64,000 nt of DNA from an uncultured Salinimicrobium sp. (lineage in GTDB: Bacteria > Bacteroidota > Bacteroidia > Flavobacteriales > Flavobacteriaceae), in contig CAMPKA010000011.1 of the NCBI GenBank assembly GCA_946887075.1, positions 29,726-93,725 on the forward strand. The letters are read 5' to 3'. The notes beneath the pieces are model-generated. The model was given only the letters and a program-made list of their open reading frames with translations, was not told where the DNA came from and searched no databases. The translations under genes were made by a program, and so were the position numbers. Positions 1 through 8,807 of this stretch are shown here, in pieces. Numbering within the stretch: position 1 is the stretch's first letter; every line of letters starts with the position of its first letter.

Positions 1-1181
1 AATTTACCTTCAACTTTATCGGGTTTGGCTTTCTCCAGCCGCTTCCGGGGAATGGCATGCTGTGGTATTACGGGACTATGGGCTTTTTGGGCTTGCTTAT
101 CATGCTCGGTTTCCGATACCGTATGAGCATGCTGGCCTTTGCTCTTCTGTGGTCCGGGGTATATCTCATGCAAAAATCATCCTACAACAATCATTACTAT
201 CTGCTCATGCTCTTGTCATACCTGATGGTTTTGGTTCCTGCCCACCGTTTCCTTTCTGTAGATGCCTGGCTAAGACCCGCAATAAGACGGATTCACATGC
301 CTCGGTGGGTCTGGCTACTCATTGTTTTACAGCTGTGGATTGTCTACACCTTTGCAGCCGTTGCGAAGATCTATCCCGATTGGTTCAGCGGCCGTCTTCC
401 AGCGCTCCTGATGGAGACCAAGAAGGATTACTGGCTGGTCGGTCCTTATTTGCAACAGGAATGGGTTCCTTATGCAATTGCTTATTTTGGTTTCTGCTTC
501 GATCTGCTGATCATTCCATTGCTGTTGTACCGCAAAACAAGAATGGGGGCATTTTTGGCCTCCGTCTTTTTTCATCTGTTCAACAGCCTGATCTTCCAGA
601 TTGGAATTTTCCCATATTTATCTTTGGCATTCATACTTTTCTTTTTTCCGTCGGAACAGATAAATCGGCTTTTCCTCAGATGGAAACCTCATTTTTCAGG
701 TACGCTATTGATCCTGCCGTCCTACCGGAGACCCCTGAGGATATTCCTTGTGATCTGGTTCTCAATCCAGGTCCTGTTGCCCATCAGGCATTGGTTCATT
801 CAGGACGACGTCCTCTGGACAGAGGAAGGGCATCGGCTGAGCTGGCGAATGATGCTTAGGTCCAAGTCGGGCATCATCCTCTTCAAAGTGGTAGATAAGG
901 AAAGGCCAAAGGATACGCTTTACATACAGAACAATCTCTATCTAACACCAAAACAGCAAAAGGCTTTGGCTACAAAACCGGACCTGATCTGGCAATTTGC
1001 CCAGCATCTGGAAAAAGATTATGCCAAGCAAGGTAGGGAAATCGAGGTTTATGTGGAGAGCCAGCTCAGCGTCAATGGAAGACCCTATGTTCAATACATT
1101 GATCCACATGTAGACCTTGCAGCTGAGCAGTGGCGGTATTTCAGGCACAGTCCCTGGATTTTACCTGCACCTAAGGAATAA
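1..1181 (+). CDS. HTTM-domain membrane protein (5' end outside window)
   Basis: The reading frame is open from base 3 with no stop, and the residues before the first in-window ATG (base 57) continue the domain, so the gene starts upstream of the window. The visible part (about 390 residues) has many hydrophobic segments in its first two thirds and a region with W-x-V-Y-x-F-A-A-V-A-K-I-Y-P-D-W near the middle. That pattern is typical of HTTM (horizontally transferred transmembrane) proteins related to vitamin K-dependent gamma-carboxylase. The last 130 residues are hydrophilic and probably lie outside the membrane. Flavobacterial members have no established substrate. It lies just upstream of serS on the same strand, but a -7 element in the gap suggests serS has its own promoter. 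Confidence 0.8.
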   Translation, partial: FTFNFIGFGFLQPLPGNGMLWYYGTMGFLGLLIMLGFRYRMSMLAFALLWSGVYLMQKSSYNNHYYLLMLLSYLMVLVPAHRFLSVDAWLRPAIRRIHMPRWVWLLIVLQLWIVYTFAAVAKIYPDWFSGRLPALLMETKKDYWLVGPYLQQEWVPYAIAYFGFCFDLLIIPLLLYRKTRMGAFLASVFFHLFNSLIFQIGIFPYLSLAFILFFFPSEQINRLFLRWKPHFSGTLLILPSYRRPLRIFLVIWFSIQVLLPIRHWFIQDDVLWTEEGHRLSWRMMLRSKSGIILFKVVDKERPKDTLYIQNNLYLTPKQQKALATKPDLIWQFAQHLEKDYAKQGREIEVYVESQLSVNGRPYVQYIDPHVDLAAEQWRYFRHSPWILPAPKE

Positions 1182-1197
1182 TTCTACCTGCTTTTGC

Positions 1198-1205
1198 TAT
1201 TTTTG
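1198..1205 (+). promoter_or_regulatory. Bacteroidota -7 element of serS
   Basis: An exact TAnnTTTG match (TATTTTTG) lies about 47 bases before the chosen serS ATG. No TTG is seen at the usual -33 distance, so this is a half-supported promoter. It overlaps the upstream GTG at 1205, which argues against that codon being the translation start. Confidence 0.45.
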
Positions 1206-1252
1206 TGGTCCGATCAAATGAAAAAGTTCAGACCGGGGAAAAACAAGATCTC

Positions 1253-2524
1253 ATGCTACAGGTTGCCAATATCAGGTCACACAGGGAAGCCTACATTCCT
1301 GCCTTGAAAAAACGAAACTTCGAAGCTTCCGGCATGTTCGAGGAAGTGCTTGATCTCGACGAAACCAGGCGCAGCACACAAGCAGAGTTGGATGAAACTC
1401 TGGCTGAATCAAAACGTCTTTCAAGAGAAATCAATCTTCTCTTCAAGAGCGGAGATCGACAAAAGGCCAATGTGGTCAGACAGCGATCTTCGGAACTAAA
1501 GGAAAGGTCAAAGGAGCTTTCAGAGCGTTTGGCGGAAACCACTGCGGACCTGAACAGGATACTAAGCAATATCCCTAACGTTCCGCATGAATCTGTTCCT
1601 CCGGGCGCCTCTGAAGTGGATAATCAGGAAGTTTTTCGGGAAGGGGATATTCCTGATCTTGGCGAGAAGGCCCTCCCCCACTGGGAATTGGCCAGAAAAT
1701 TTGATATCATCGATTTCGAACTTGGAAATAAAATTACAGGAGCAGGTTTTCCTGTGTATAAAGGAAAAGGCGCCAGGCTTCAAAGGGCATTGGTTTCTTA
1801 TTTTCTGGATAAGAATGTGGCGGCAGGGTATGACGAGGTCCAGGTTCCACTCCTGGTCAACCAGGCCTCGGGTTTTGGAACCGGGCAACTTCCGGACAAG
1901 GAGGGGCAAATGTACCATGTCCAGGATGATGACCTCTATCTGATTCCGACCGCTGAAGTTCCGATTACGAACATGTTCCGGGACAGTATTATCTCTGAAG
2001 GGGATCTTCCGATGACCTACACCGGTTATACTCCTTGCTTCAGAAGAGAAGCGGGCTCCTACGGGTCACATGTCCGGGGGCTAAACAGGCTCCATCAGTT
2101 TGACAAGGTCGAGATCGTCAGGATTGAGAAACCTTCTTCATCCTATCATGCCCTGGACCAGATGGTGGAACACGTCAAGAGCATTTTACGGGAACTCGAG
2201 CTTCCGTACCGGATACTGAGGTTATGTGGTGGAGACCTCGGTTTTACCTCCGCCCTGACCTTCGATTTTGAGGTGTATTCCGCGGCTCAGGAAAGATGGC
2301 TGGAAATTAGCTCCTGCTCTAATTTTGAAACATTTCAGGCTAACCGGCTGAAACTGAGATATAAGGACGGAGCGGGAAAGAAGCAGCTGGTGCATACCCT
2401 CAACGGTAGCTCACTGGCACTTCCCAGGGTCCTCGCAGGGATTTTAGAAAACAATCAGTATTCTGATGGAATAAAGATTCCTGAAGTCCTTGTGCCCTAC
2501 ACAGGGTTTGAAAAGATTGGCTAA
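1253..2524 (+). CDS. serS: Seryl-tRNA synthetase
   Basis: Charges tRNA-Ser with serine in the cytoplasm. The frame extends back to a GTG at 1205, but the ATG at 1253 gives the usual family N-terminus (MLQVANIRSHRE) and a 423-residue protein of normal length, so I start there. Residues about 25-100 are a charged helical hairpin, the tRNA-binding arm of SerRS. The class II core follows, with motif 2 (FRREAGSYG) and motif 3 (GSSLALPRVLAGILE) near the C-terminus. A tRNA-Ser(GGA), a substrate of this enzyme, is encoded at the far right of the window. The next gene begins 57 bases downstream on the same strand. Confidence 0.97.
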   Translation: MLQVANIRSHREAYIPALKKRNFEASGMFEEVLDLDETRRSTQAELDETLAESKRLSREINLLFKSGDRQKANVVRQRSSELKERSKELSERLAETTADLNRILSNIPNVPHESVPPGASEVDNQEVFREGDIPDLGEKALPHWELARKFDIIDFELGNKITGAGFPVYKGKGARLQRALVSYFLDKNVAAGYDEVQVPLLVNQASGFGTGQLPDKEGQMYHVQDDDLYLIPTAEVPITNMFRDSIISEGDLPMTYTGYTPCFRREAGSYGSHVRGLNRLHQFDKVEIVRIEKPSSSYHALDQMVEHVKSILRELELPYRILRLCGGDLGFTSALTFDFEVYSAAQERWLEISSCSNFETFQANRLKLRYKDGAGKKQLVHTLNGSSLALPRVLAGILENNQYSDGIKIPEVLVPYTGFEKIG

Positions 2525-2581
2525 GACAATCCGCAGGTGGGTCCCTAGAGGGGCAATGATCGTATAACCAAAACCGATGCA

Positions 2582-4363
2582 ATGAAGACCGTTTTCGTAT
2601 TCCTGATGTTCTGGTCATTCCTGCCGAGTTTTGCCCAGACAGATCAACTGGCCCGTAACTATTTCGACCGGGGAGATTTCGAAAAAGCCCTGGTGATCTA
2701 TAAGCAGTTATATGAGAAAGAGCCCTATAACCAGGCTCATTTTATGGGGCTGGTGGAAAGCTATCAGCAACTACGGAAATTCGGGCAGGCGGAAGATCTT
2801 CTTCGAGACCGACTTAACACCACAGCCAATGCGCCACATTACCTGATCGAGCTGGGACATAATTACGAACTTCAGGAGAAGAAGGATGAGGCAGTAAAGC
2901 TGTACGATGAAGCGCTCAGATCTGTGGAGAGCCGGCCGAATTTCGCCTTTCCCATCGCCCGGACCTTCGAAAAGTACAGCCTGTTGGATTACGCTGTGGC
3001 GGCTTATGAACTCGGGATGAGTAAAAATCCAGATGCCGAGTTTGGCATTCAGCTGGCCCGGTTATATGGGGAGCAAGGGGAGATCGACAAGATGCTCAGT
3101 TATTACATCGACGTGGTCACTCAAAACGAAACCCTTTTGCCTGCGGTAAGTAGAATTTACGGCCAGTTCATTACGGAGGATCCCGAGAATGAAGCGAACC
3201 GGCTATTCCGACAGCAGCTATTGAAAAGGCTGCAGGACGATCAGAGCATCATCCTCAATGAAATGCTGAGTTGGTTATATATTCAACAGCAGGATTTCGA
3301 TAAGGCTTTTCTTCAGCTGAAAGCGATTTATAGAAGAAGCGGAGGGGATCTCGGACCCCTTATGAGGTTGAGTCTTTCCGCATTGGATCATAACCAGATT
3401 CCGACGGCTATAGAGATCCTGGAGTACATAATAGCAGAGTCTCCATCGCAGGTGGTCCAGTTGCAGGCACATCAGCTGCGACTTAATGCCATGCAAAAGA
3501 TCACACCGGAGGAAGATTTTGGCAAAATCCAAAAGATTTATGAGGAACTGGTGTCCCAGTACAGCAGTGTCGGACGTCCATTGCTATCGCTGAAAATCGA
3601 CCAGGCGAATTTTCTCGCCTTTAGGCAGGGAAACACGGATGATGCAAAAAGAATTCTTGAAAGCAGCCTGGAATCCGAATTAGGAAGCTTTGACGAGGCC
3701 GGCCTTAAGATGGCCCTGGCCGATATTCTGGTCCTTGAGGAAAAGTTCAACAGGGCCCTTATCTATTATTCTCAAGTTCAAACCCTGGTGGAAAATGATC
3801 AGATAGCCCAAACAGCAGCCTATAAAGTGGCCAGAACCAGCTACTATAAAGGGGATTTCAAATGGGCATTGATGCAACTCGACGTGCTGAAAAGTGCTAC
3901 CTCCCAGCTTGTTGCTAATGATGCCATGGAACTCAGCCTCCTCATCACCGAAAATAAGTCGGAGGATTCGACCCAGGCTGCCCTGCGGGCCTTTGCCAGG
4001 GCGGATCTTCTCGCTTTTCAGAAAAAGAATAGGGCAGCCATTGGGCAACTCGACTCACTGCTGGTTACATTTAAGGGAGCTGCGATAGAGGATGAGGCCT
4101 TGCTCAGACAGGCTCTTTTATTGAAGGAAGAAGGAGATTTTGATAATGCGGAGGCCAATCTTCTTCGCCTGATCACGAACTATGGTTCGGGGATTCTGGG
4201 CGACAATGCACATTATCAGCTGGCAGAGCTATATTTCACCAAAGGAAACCTGGAGAAGGCAAAAACGTATTATGAGAAGATCATCTTCGAATATCCCGAT
4301 AGTATTTATTTCGTCGATGCCAGAAAGAAATTCAGGGCCCTGCGGGGGGATGCCCTGGAATGA
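2582..4363 (+). CDS. TPR-repeat protein with signal peptide
   Basis: A 593-residue protein. The first 19 residues form a signal peptide (hydrophobic core, then SFAQ), so it is exported to the periplasm or outer membrane. Most of the rest is helical tetratricopeptide repeats: A-x-x-x-Y-x-x-G-D-F-E-K-A patterns near residues 25-60, several in the middle, and a clear pair near the C-terminus (HYQLAELYFTKGNLEKAKTYY). TPR arrays are protein-binding scaffolds; no enzymatic domain is visible. It ends directly before the DUF4286-like gene and rsmA, so the three are probably one transcript. I cannot name its partner. Confidence 0.85.
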   Translation: MKTVFVFLMFWSFLPSFAQTDQLARNYFDRGDFEKALVIYKQLYEKEPYNQAHFMGLVESYQQLRKFGQAEDLLRDRLNTTANAPHYLIELGHNYELQEKKDEAVKLYDEALRSVESRPNFAFPIARTFEKYSLLDYAVAAYELGMSKNPDAEFGIQLARLYGEQGEIDKMLSYYIDVVTQNETLLPAVSRIYGQFITEDPENEANRLFRQQLLKRLQDDQSIILNEMLSWLYIQQQDFDKAFLQLKAIYRRSGGDLGPLMRLSLSALDHNQIPTAIEILEYIIAESPSQVVQLQAHQLRLNAMQKITPEEDFGKIQKIYEELVSQYSSVGRPLLSLKIDQANFLAFRQGNTDDAKRILESSLESELGSFDEAGLKMALADILVLEEKFNRALIYYSQVQTLVENDQIAQTAAYKVARTSYYKGDFKWALMQLDVLKSATSQLVANDAMELSLLITENKSEDSTQAALRAFARADLLAFQKKNRAAIGQLDSLLVTFKGAAIEDEALLRQALLLKEEGDFDNAEANLLRLITNYGSGILGDNAHYQLAELYFTKGNLEKAKTYYEKIIFEYPDSIYFVDARKKFRALRGDALE

Positions 4364-4399
4364 ATGCTGGAGAACGTATTGAACCCGCTATTGAAGAGC

Positions 4400-4720
4400 A
4401 TGATTATCTACAATGAAACCACAAGTATAGAAGAGGAGATTCATGAGCCTTGGCTGGATTGGATGAAGAACATTCGAATTCCGGAGATGCTGGCTACTGG
4501 AAAGTTTACCAGGGCGCTACTGGCCCGGGTAAAATCCCCACATCGGGAGACGACATATTCCGTGCAGTTCAGTTCCCCGGATGCCCAGACACTGCAGCGG
4601 TTTTTTCTTGAGGACGCACAGGATCTCCAGGAAGCTCCGGCAGGCTTTTTGGGCAAGATGATGAGCTTTGGCACTGAACTGGAAGTCCTGGAGCAGTCCT
4701 TCCCAAACTCCCCAGGATGA
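4400..4720 (+). CDS. DUF4286-like small cytoplasmic protein
   Basis: A 106-residue protein starting [22 protein letters not shown] and resembling the DUF4286 family common in Bacteroidota, whose function is unknown. An in-frame ATG at 4364 touches the TPR gene stop and would add 12 residues; I prefer 4400 because family members start at MIIYN. There is no signal peptide or membrane segment. The stop overlaps the rsmA start by four bases (ATGA), so the two are translationally coupled. Family assignment is from recall of sequence and context. Confidence 0.72.
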   Translation: MIIYNETTSIEEEIHEPWLDWMKNIRIPEMLATGKFTRALLARVKSPHRETTYSVQFSSPDAQTLQRFFLEDAQDLQEAPAGFLGKMMSFGTELEVLEQSFPNSPG

Positions 4721-5553
4721 AGAAAAAGCGACCCGCTTCCCGAGACCATGGCAGGTATCAGGCAAAGACAGCAGTCTCCCCAAAGAAGCACCTGGGCCAG
4801 CATTTCCTTGCCGATCAGAATATTGCCAGGAAAATAGCGGATACCCTTTCCTACTCCAGCTATGATCTGGTAGTGGAGGTAGGGCCGGGGATGGGGGTCC
4901 TGACAAAATATTTACTCGAGAAGCCGATAGAGGTTCACGTCGTGGAAATTGATCCCGAGAGTGTGGGTTATCTCCAGGAACATTTCCCGGGTCTCAGAGG
5001 CCGGATCTACCAGCAGGATTTTTTGAAGTATGACCTGCCTGGCCTACTGGGAGCTCGGCAATTCGCGGTGATCGGGAATTTCCCATACAACATTTCCTCG
5101 CAGATCGTCTTCCGAATGCTGGAAATGCGCAGCTATATTCCGGAATTTGCCGGAATGTTTCAAAAGGAGGTCGCTCAAAGGATATGCGAGCGGGAGGGAA
5201 GCAAGGTATATGGGATTCTCTCGGTACTTGTGCAGGCGTTTTATGATGCCGAATACCTCTTTTCAGTGCCAGCCGCGGTTTTTAATCCCCCTCCGAAAGT
5301 GGAAAGCGGCGTGCTCAGGCTGCGGAGGAAAGAGCATTTCTCATTGCCCTGTGATGAAAAACTATTTTTCCGGGTGGTCAAGACGGCATTCCAGCAAAGA
5401 AGAAAGACGCTCCGCAACAGCCTCAAAATATTTGAACTTCCGCAAAGTATCAAAGAAGATGTTATCTTTGATCTGCGGCCTGAACAGCTGAGCTTATCCG
5501 GATTTATTGACCTTACCCGAAAAATTGAAGTACATGCAGTTCGAGATCAATGA
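4717..5553 (+). CDS. rsmA: 16S rRNA dimethyladenosine transferase
   Basis: Dimethylates two adjacent adenosines in the 3' terminal helix of 16S rRNA (A1518/A1519 in E. coli numbering) using S-adenosylmethionine, late in small-subunit assembly. The 278-residue protein has the family start (KKHLGQHFL, residues 23-31), SAM motif I (VEVGPGMG, 53-60) and catalytic motif NFPY (121-124). The C-terminal helical domain carries [12 protein letters not shown]. About 20 basic residues precede the usual family start. It overlaps the upstream gene by 4 bases and the mgtE start by 20. Confidence 0.96.
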   Translation: MKKKRPASRDHGRYQAKTAVSPKKHLGQHFLADQNIARKIADTLSYSSYDLVVEVGPGMGVLTKYLLEKPIEVHVVEIDPESVGYLQEHFPGLRGRIYQQDFLKYDLPGLLGARQFAVIGNFPYNISSQIVFRMLEMRSYIPEFAGMFQKEVAQRICEREGSKVYGILSVLVQAFYDAEYLFSVPAAVFNPPPKVESGVLRLRRKEHFSLPCDEKLFFRVVKTAFQQRRKTLRNSLKIFELPQSIKEDVIFDLRPEQLSLSGFIDLTRKIEVHAVRDQ

Positions 5554-6886
5554 CGAGTACATAGAGAACATCGAGCATCTTATCGAGGAGAAGCGGGATG
5601 AGGAGATATTACAGCTTTTAGAAGAGGTCCACCATGCCGATATCGCCGAAATCATAGATGAGTTACATCTGGATGACGCGACTTATATCATCAAGTTACT
5701 GGATAGTACCAAGACGTCAGAAGCGTTGATGGAGCTTGAGGGAGACGTTCGGGAACGAATTCTTGACAATCTCTCCGCCCGGGAAATTGCGGAGGAGCTC
5801 GAGAACATGGACACCGATGATGCTGCGGATATTATTGCAGAACTCTCCGAGGAACGCAAACAGGAAGTGATCGACGAGATCATTGATGAGGAGCACGCCG
5901 GACATATTGTCGAGCTGCTGCGTTATGATGAGAATTCCGCAGGGGGATTGATGGCTAAGGAGCTGGTCAAGGTAAATGAGAACTGGAGCGTGACGGGATG
6001 CATGACTGAAATGCGCGCCCAGGCTGAAAATGTCACCCGAGTCCATTCTATCTATGTCGTGGATGATAAAGGGAGACTAAAGGGACGATTATCCCTGAAA
6101 GACCTGCTTACAGCCCCTAGCAAGGCGAATATCAGTGATGTCTATATCGATAAGGTGGATTATGTCACCGTCCATACCAAGGGAGACGAGGTGGCCAGAG
6201 TGATGCAGAAATATGACCTTGAGGCCATACCTGTTGTAGATGAGATGGGGAGACTGGTAGGGAGGATCACCATTGATGATATTGTGGATTTCATCAGGGA
6301 TGAGGCGGAGAAGGATTATCAGATGGCAGCTGGTATTTCCGAGGATGTCGAAGCAGATGATTCCATCCTTCGCCTCACCCGGGCCCGGCTCCCCTGGCTT
6401 ATCCTTGCCCTTTTGGGTGGCTTCATCTCTGTTACGGTACTGGGCACCTTTGATGCGGCCATGCAGCAGCATGCGGCGCTTTTCTTTTTTGTGCCGCTCA
6501 TTGCCGCTATGGCAGGGAATGTCGGGGTGCAGTCCTCTGCGATAGTTTTGCAGGGCCTGGCCAATCAAAGCCTGAGCGGTTCCCTTATAAACAGGCTGAT
6601 CAAGGAAATTCTGCTGAGCCTTCTCAATGGAGCCGCCCTCGCTGTTCTGTTGATCATAGGGGGGATCTTTCTTCTTGGCTTTGACTTCTGGTTTGGACTC
6701 ACGGTAGGTATTTCTCTGGTGTCCGTTATTGTCATTGCCTCCCTGATCGGGACTTTTGTTCCCATTATACTCGATAAACTCGGAATTGATCCTGCAATGG
6801 CTACGGGACCTTTTATTACCACCAGCAATGACATTTTTGGGATCCTGATTTACTTTACTATCGCCAAGGCCATCCTTGGATTCTGA
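5534..6886 (+). CDS. mgtE: MgtE-family magnesium transporter
   Basis: A 450-residue inner-membrane Mg2+ channel. The cytosolic N-domain is rich in acidic helical repeats (DAADIIAEL and similar), followed by a pair of CBS domains around residues 130-260 and about five membrane helices. The pore motif [10 protein letters not shown] and the conserved acidic residue in TSNDIFG near the C-terminus are present. In the family, Mg2+ binding between the N and CBS domains closes the channel. The frame extends to a TTG at 5507, but the ATG at 5534 gives the expected start [11 protein letters not shown] and overlaps rsmA by only 20 bases. Confidence 0.95.
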   Translation: MQFEINDEYIENIEHLIEEKRDEEILQLLEEVHHADIAEIIDELHLDDATYIIKLLDSTKTSEALMELEGDVRERILDNLSAREIAEELENMDTDDAADIIAELSEERKQEVIDEIIDEEHAGHIVELLRYDENSAGGLMAKELVKVNENWSVTGCMTEMRAQAENVTRVHSIYVVDDKGRLKGRLSLKDLLTAPSKANISDVYIDKVDYVTVHTKGDEVARVMQKYDLEAIPVVDEMGRLVGRITIDDIVDFIRDEAEKDYQMAAGISEDVEADDSILRLTRARLPWLILALLGGFISVTVLGTFDAAMQQHAALFFFVPLIAAMAGNVGVQSSAIVLQGLANQSLSGSLINRLIKEILLSLLNGAALAVLLIIGGIFLLGFDFWFGLTVGISLVSVIVIASLIGTFVPIILDKLGIDPAMATGPFITTSNDIFGILIYFTIAKAILGF

Positions 6887-6899
6887 ACAGGACTGACCT

Positions 6900-7850
6900 A
6901 TGATCATAGTTCATGCAGACCGAAATCATCCAAGCCTTCTAAAGGAACTGGCCAGGGCGGGTCATGATAACCTGCAGGCATATGACCAGACCCGGGAAGA
7001 AATTCTTGAAAAACCGGCTCTCCTGGAGGGGTTGGTCATCAGAAGCCGGTTCCGGATTGATTCCGCCTTTATCGATGCTGCTCCGAACCTGAGGTTTATT
7101 GCCAGAGTAGGGGCCGGACTGGAAAATATCGATGTCGCTTATGCGATGGAAAGAGGAATAGCCCTTTTTTCCGCTCCTGAAGGAAACAGCAATGCAGTTG
7201 GAGAACATGCCCTTGGAATGCTGCTTTCCCTAATGAATAAATTACACCAGGCAGATCGCCAGGTAAGGGCAGGAAAATGGCTGAGGGAGAATAACAGAGG
7301 AGTGGAACTGGAAGGAAAGACAATCGGGATTGTCGGGTATGGGAATATGGGAAAATCTTTTGCCCGGAAGCTTCAGGGATTCGAGGTAAGGGTGATCTGC
7401 TATGATATCGTTTCCGGGAAAGGAGATGAAAATGCTGTACAGGTGGACCTTGCGGAATTCAGAAAAAGCGTGGATGTGGTCAGCCTTCATACCCCGTGGA
7501 CGGATTTGACTGATAGAATGATAGACGCGGATTTCATCTCCGCCATTGAAAAGCCCTTCTGGTTTATCAATACTGCAAGAGGCAAAAGTGTGGTGACCGA
7601 GGACCTTGTTGACGGGCTGCGTAAGGGAAAGGTATTGGGAGCGGCCCTGGATGTGCTCGAGTATGAAAAAAGTTCTTTTGAAAGCCTGTTTCAGGGAAAG
7701 GATTCATTTCCCGACCCGCTGCGGGAACTGCTTCAGATGGAGAATGTGTTATTAAGCCCACATGTAGCAGGATGGACCGTGGAGAGCCACCGGAAATTGG
7801 CCACTACCATCGCCTCCAAGATTATTTCCAGCTTTGGGGAAGCGAGCTAA
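6900..7850 (+). CDS. D-2-hydroxyacid dehydrogenase (SerA-like, NAD-dependent)
   Basis: A 316-residue protein of the D-isomer-specific 2-hydroxyacid dehydrogenase family. The nucleotide-binding motif GIVGYGNMG is at 143-151. The catalytic set is visible: Arg227 in NTARGKS, Glu254 in ALDVLE and His288 in SPHVAGWT. It lacks the C-terminal ACT domain of classical phosphoglycerate dehydrogenase, so the substrate could be 3-phosphoglycerate or another 2-hydroxyacid; no serC or serB neighbour helps decide. The gene starts 13 bases after mgtE and converges on ywbE. Confidence 0.9.
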   Translation: MIIVHADRNHPSLLKELARAGHDNLQAYDQTREEILEKPALLEGLVIRSRFRIDSAFIDAAPNLRFIARVGAGLENIDVAYAMERGIALFSAPEGNSNAVGEHALGMLLSLMNKLHQADRQVRAGKWLRENNRGVELEGKTIGIVGYGNMGKSFARKLQGFEVRVICYDIVSGKGDENAVQVDLAEFRKSVDVVSLHTPWTDLTDRMIDADFISAIEKPFWFINTARGKSVVTEDLVDGLRKGKVLGAALDVLEYEKSSFESLFQGKDSFPDPLRELLQMENVLLSPHVAGWTVESHRKLATTIASKIISSFGEAS

Positions 7851-7864
7851 AAGACGTCGTTGTC

Positions 7865-8056
7865 TTAGCGGAGGATCTGCTGGACCCTGCCCACCTCTCC
7901 GGACTCCAGACGCACTTTGATCCCATGAGGATGGCTGGAAGATTTGGTAAGGATGTCCGCTACCACTCCCTCCGTTAATTTTCCAGAACGCTGATCCATT
8001 TTTTGGATAACAGCTACGCTTATTCCGGGAGCCAGTTCTTTTCTTGACGGTTTCAT
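7865..8056 (-). CDS. ywbE: YwbE-family small protein
   Basis: A 63-residue basic cytoplasmic protein matching the YwbE family, with the conserved stretches PGISVAVIQKMDQRSGKLTEG and SSHPHGIKVRLESGEVGRVQ. The predicted fold is a small beta barrel; its function is not established. It lies 8 bases downstream of the SDR gene and is the last gene of the minus-strand run. Confidence 0.88.
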   Translation of the reverse strand: MKPSRKELAPGISVAVIQKMDQRSGKLTEGVVADILTKSSSHPHGIKVRLESGEVGRVQQILR

Positions 8057-8064
8057 GGACCTCG

Positions 8065-8724
8065 TCAGGTTTCCTGGTTCTGGGTCAGCCGGATCAGAGC
8101 CTCCTTGATGGGCTCCTTTCCTTCAACGGCTTCGAAAACCAGATTCCTCGCGAGAGGATCAGCCAGAGACATTACCAGCAGGTAGGCCACATCATCCCTT
8201 GAAATTTCTCCCTGGCCGGAAATATTTGTGCCGACCTTCACCTTTCCCAGTCCGAGATCATCGGTAAGCCTGCCAGGCCGAACAATAGTATAGGGCAGCC
8301 CGCTCTGGCGCAGATGGTCATCAGCCAGCGCCTTGGCTTTTAGGTAGTGTTCCAGTTTTGGGTGCTGGGATGGGTTTTCGACTCCCATTGCACTTAACAT
8401 GATGAATTTGCGGATTCCAGTCTCTTTTGAGGCATCGATCAATTTTATCGCTCCCAGATGATCGACCGCTGTGGTTTTATCCGGACCCGTTTTGCTGCCT
8501 GAACCCGCAGCAAAGATCACCTTGTCTATTCCTTTGAGAATCGGTCCGAAATCATTGTGCTCCAGGTCTGCGACCACGGATTGAACCTCCATGTCCTCAA
8601 ATATCGATTGTTGCTCTTTTTTCCTGACCATGGCGACGGGTTCGAAACTCCTGGAACTACTCAGGATCTCGATCACGCGTTTTCCGGTACTTCCTGTCGC
8701 GCCTGCTATCAGTATTCTTTCCAT
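8065..8724 (-). CDS. Atypical SDR / NAD(P)-binding oxidoreductase
   Basis: A 219-residue Rossmann protein starting with GATGSTGKR, the glycine-rich NAD(P)-binding loop of atypical short-chain dehydrogenases. Further markers are a middle VIFAAGSGSKTG segment, LSAMGVENP in place of the usual catalytic Ser region, and a C-terminal YTIVRPGRLTDD typical of the SDR_a5 / NmrA-like group. Many members have weak or unknown catalytic activity and act as redox sensors or flavin reductases. The substrate cannot be read from the sequence. It is probably co-transcribed with ywbE. Confidence 0.85.
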   Translation of the reverse strand: MERILIAGATGSTGKRVIEILSSSRSFEPVAMVRKKEQQSIFEDMEVQSVVADLEHNDFGPILKGIDKVIFAAGSGSKTGPDKTTAVDHLGAIKLIDASKETGIRKFIMLSAMGVENPSQHPKLEHYLKAKALADDHLRQSGLPYTIVRPGRLTDDLGLGKVKVGTNISGQGEISRDDVAYLLVMSLADPLARNLVFEAVEGKEPIKEALIRLTQNQET

Positions 8725-8788
8725 TTTCAGCTTTTTCAGGAAGTTAAGAAATCAATTGGTTCTTTCCAAGATACCAAAAGAGCAGGCA

Positions 8789-8807
8789 CCTGATCTTTGT
8801 GATCAGG
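8789..8807 (-). other. Perfect hairpin across the olsF stop codon
   Basis: Arms CCTGATC and GATCAGG (7 bp) surround a 5-base loop and cover the olsF stop codon. No strong T-run follows on the minus strand, so it is more likely an mRNA 3'-end structure than an efficient terminator. Confidence 0.35.

Noticed and set aside
62..859. 265-residue frame in another phase of the HTTM gene
   Set aside because: Shifted frame of a protein with clear membrane-helix pattern; the alternate product is Cys/Ser rich without structure.
1205..1252. GTG start extending serS by 16 residues
   Set aside because: Falls in the -7 element and adds residues absent from the usual SerRS N-terminus.
6089..6907. 272-residue minus-strand frame across mgtE
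   Set aside because: Antisense to the mgtE membrane domain; low-complexity hydrophilic product with no domain.
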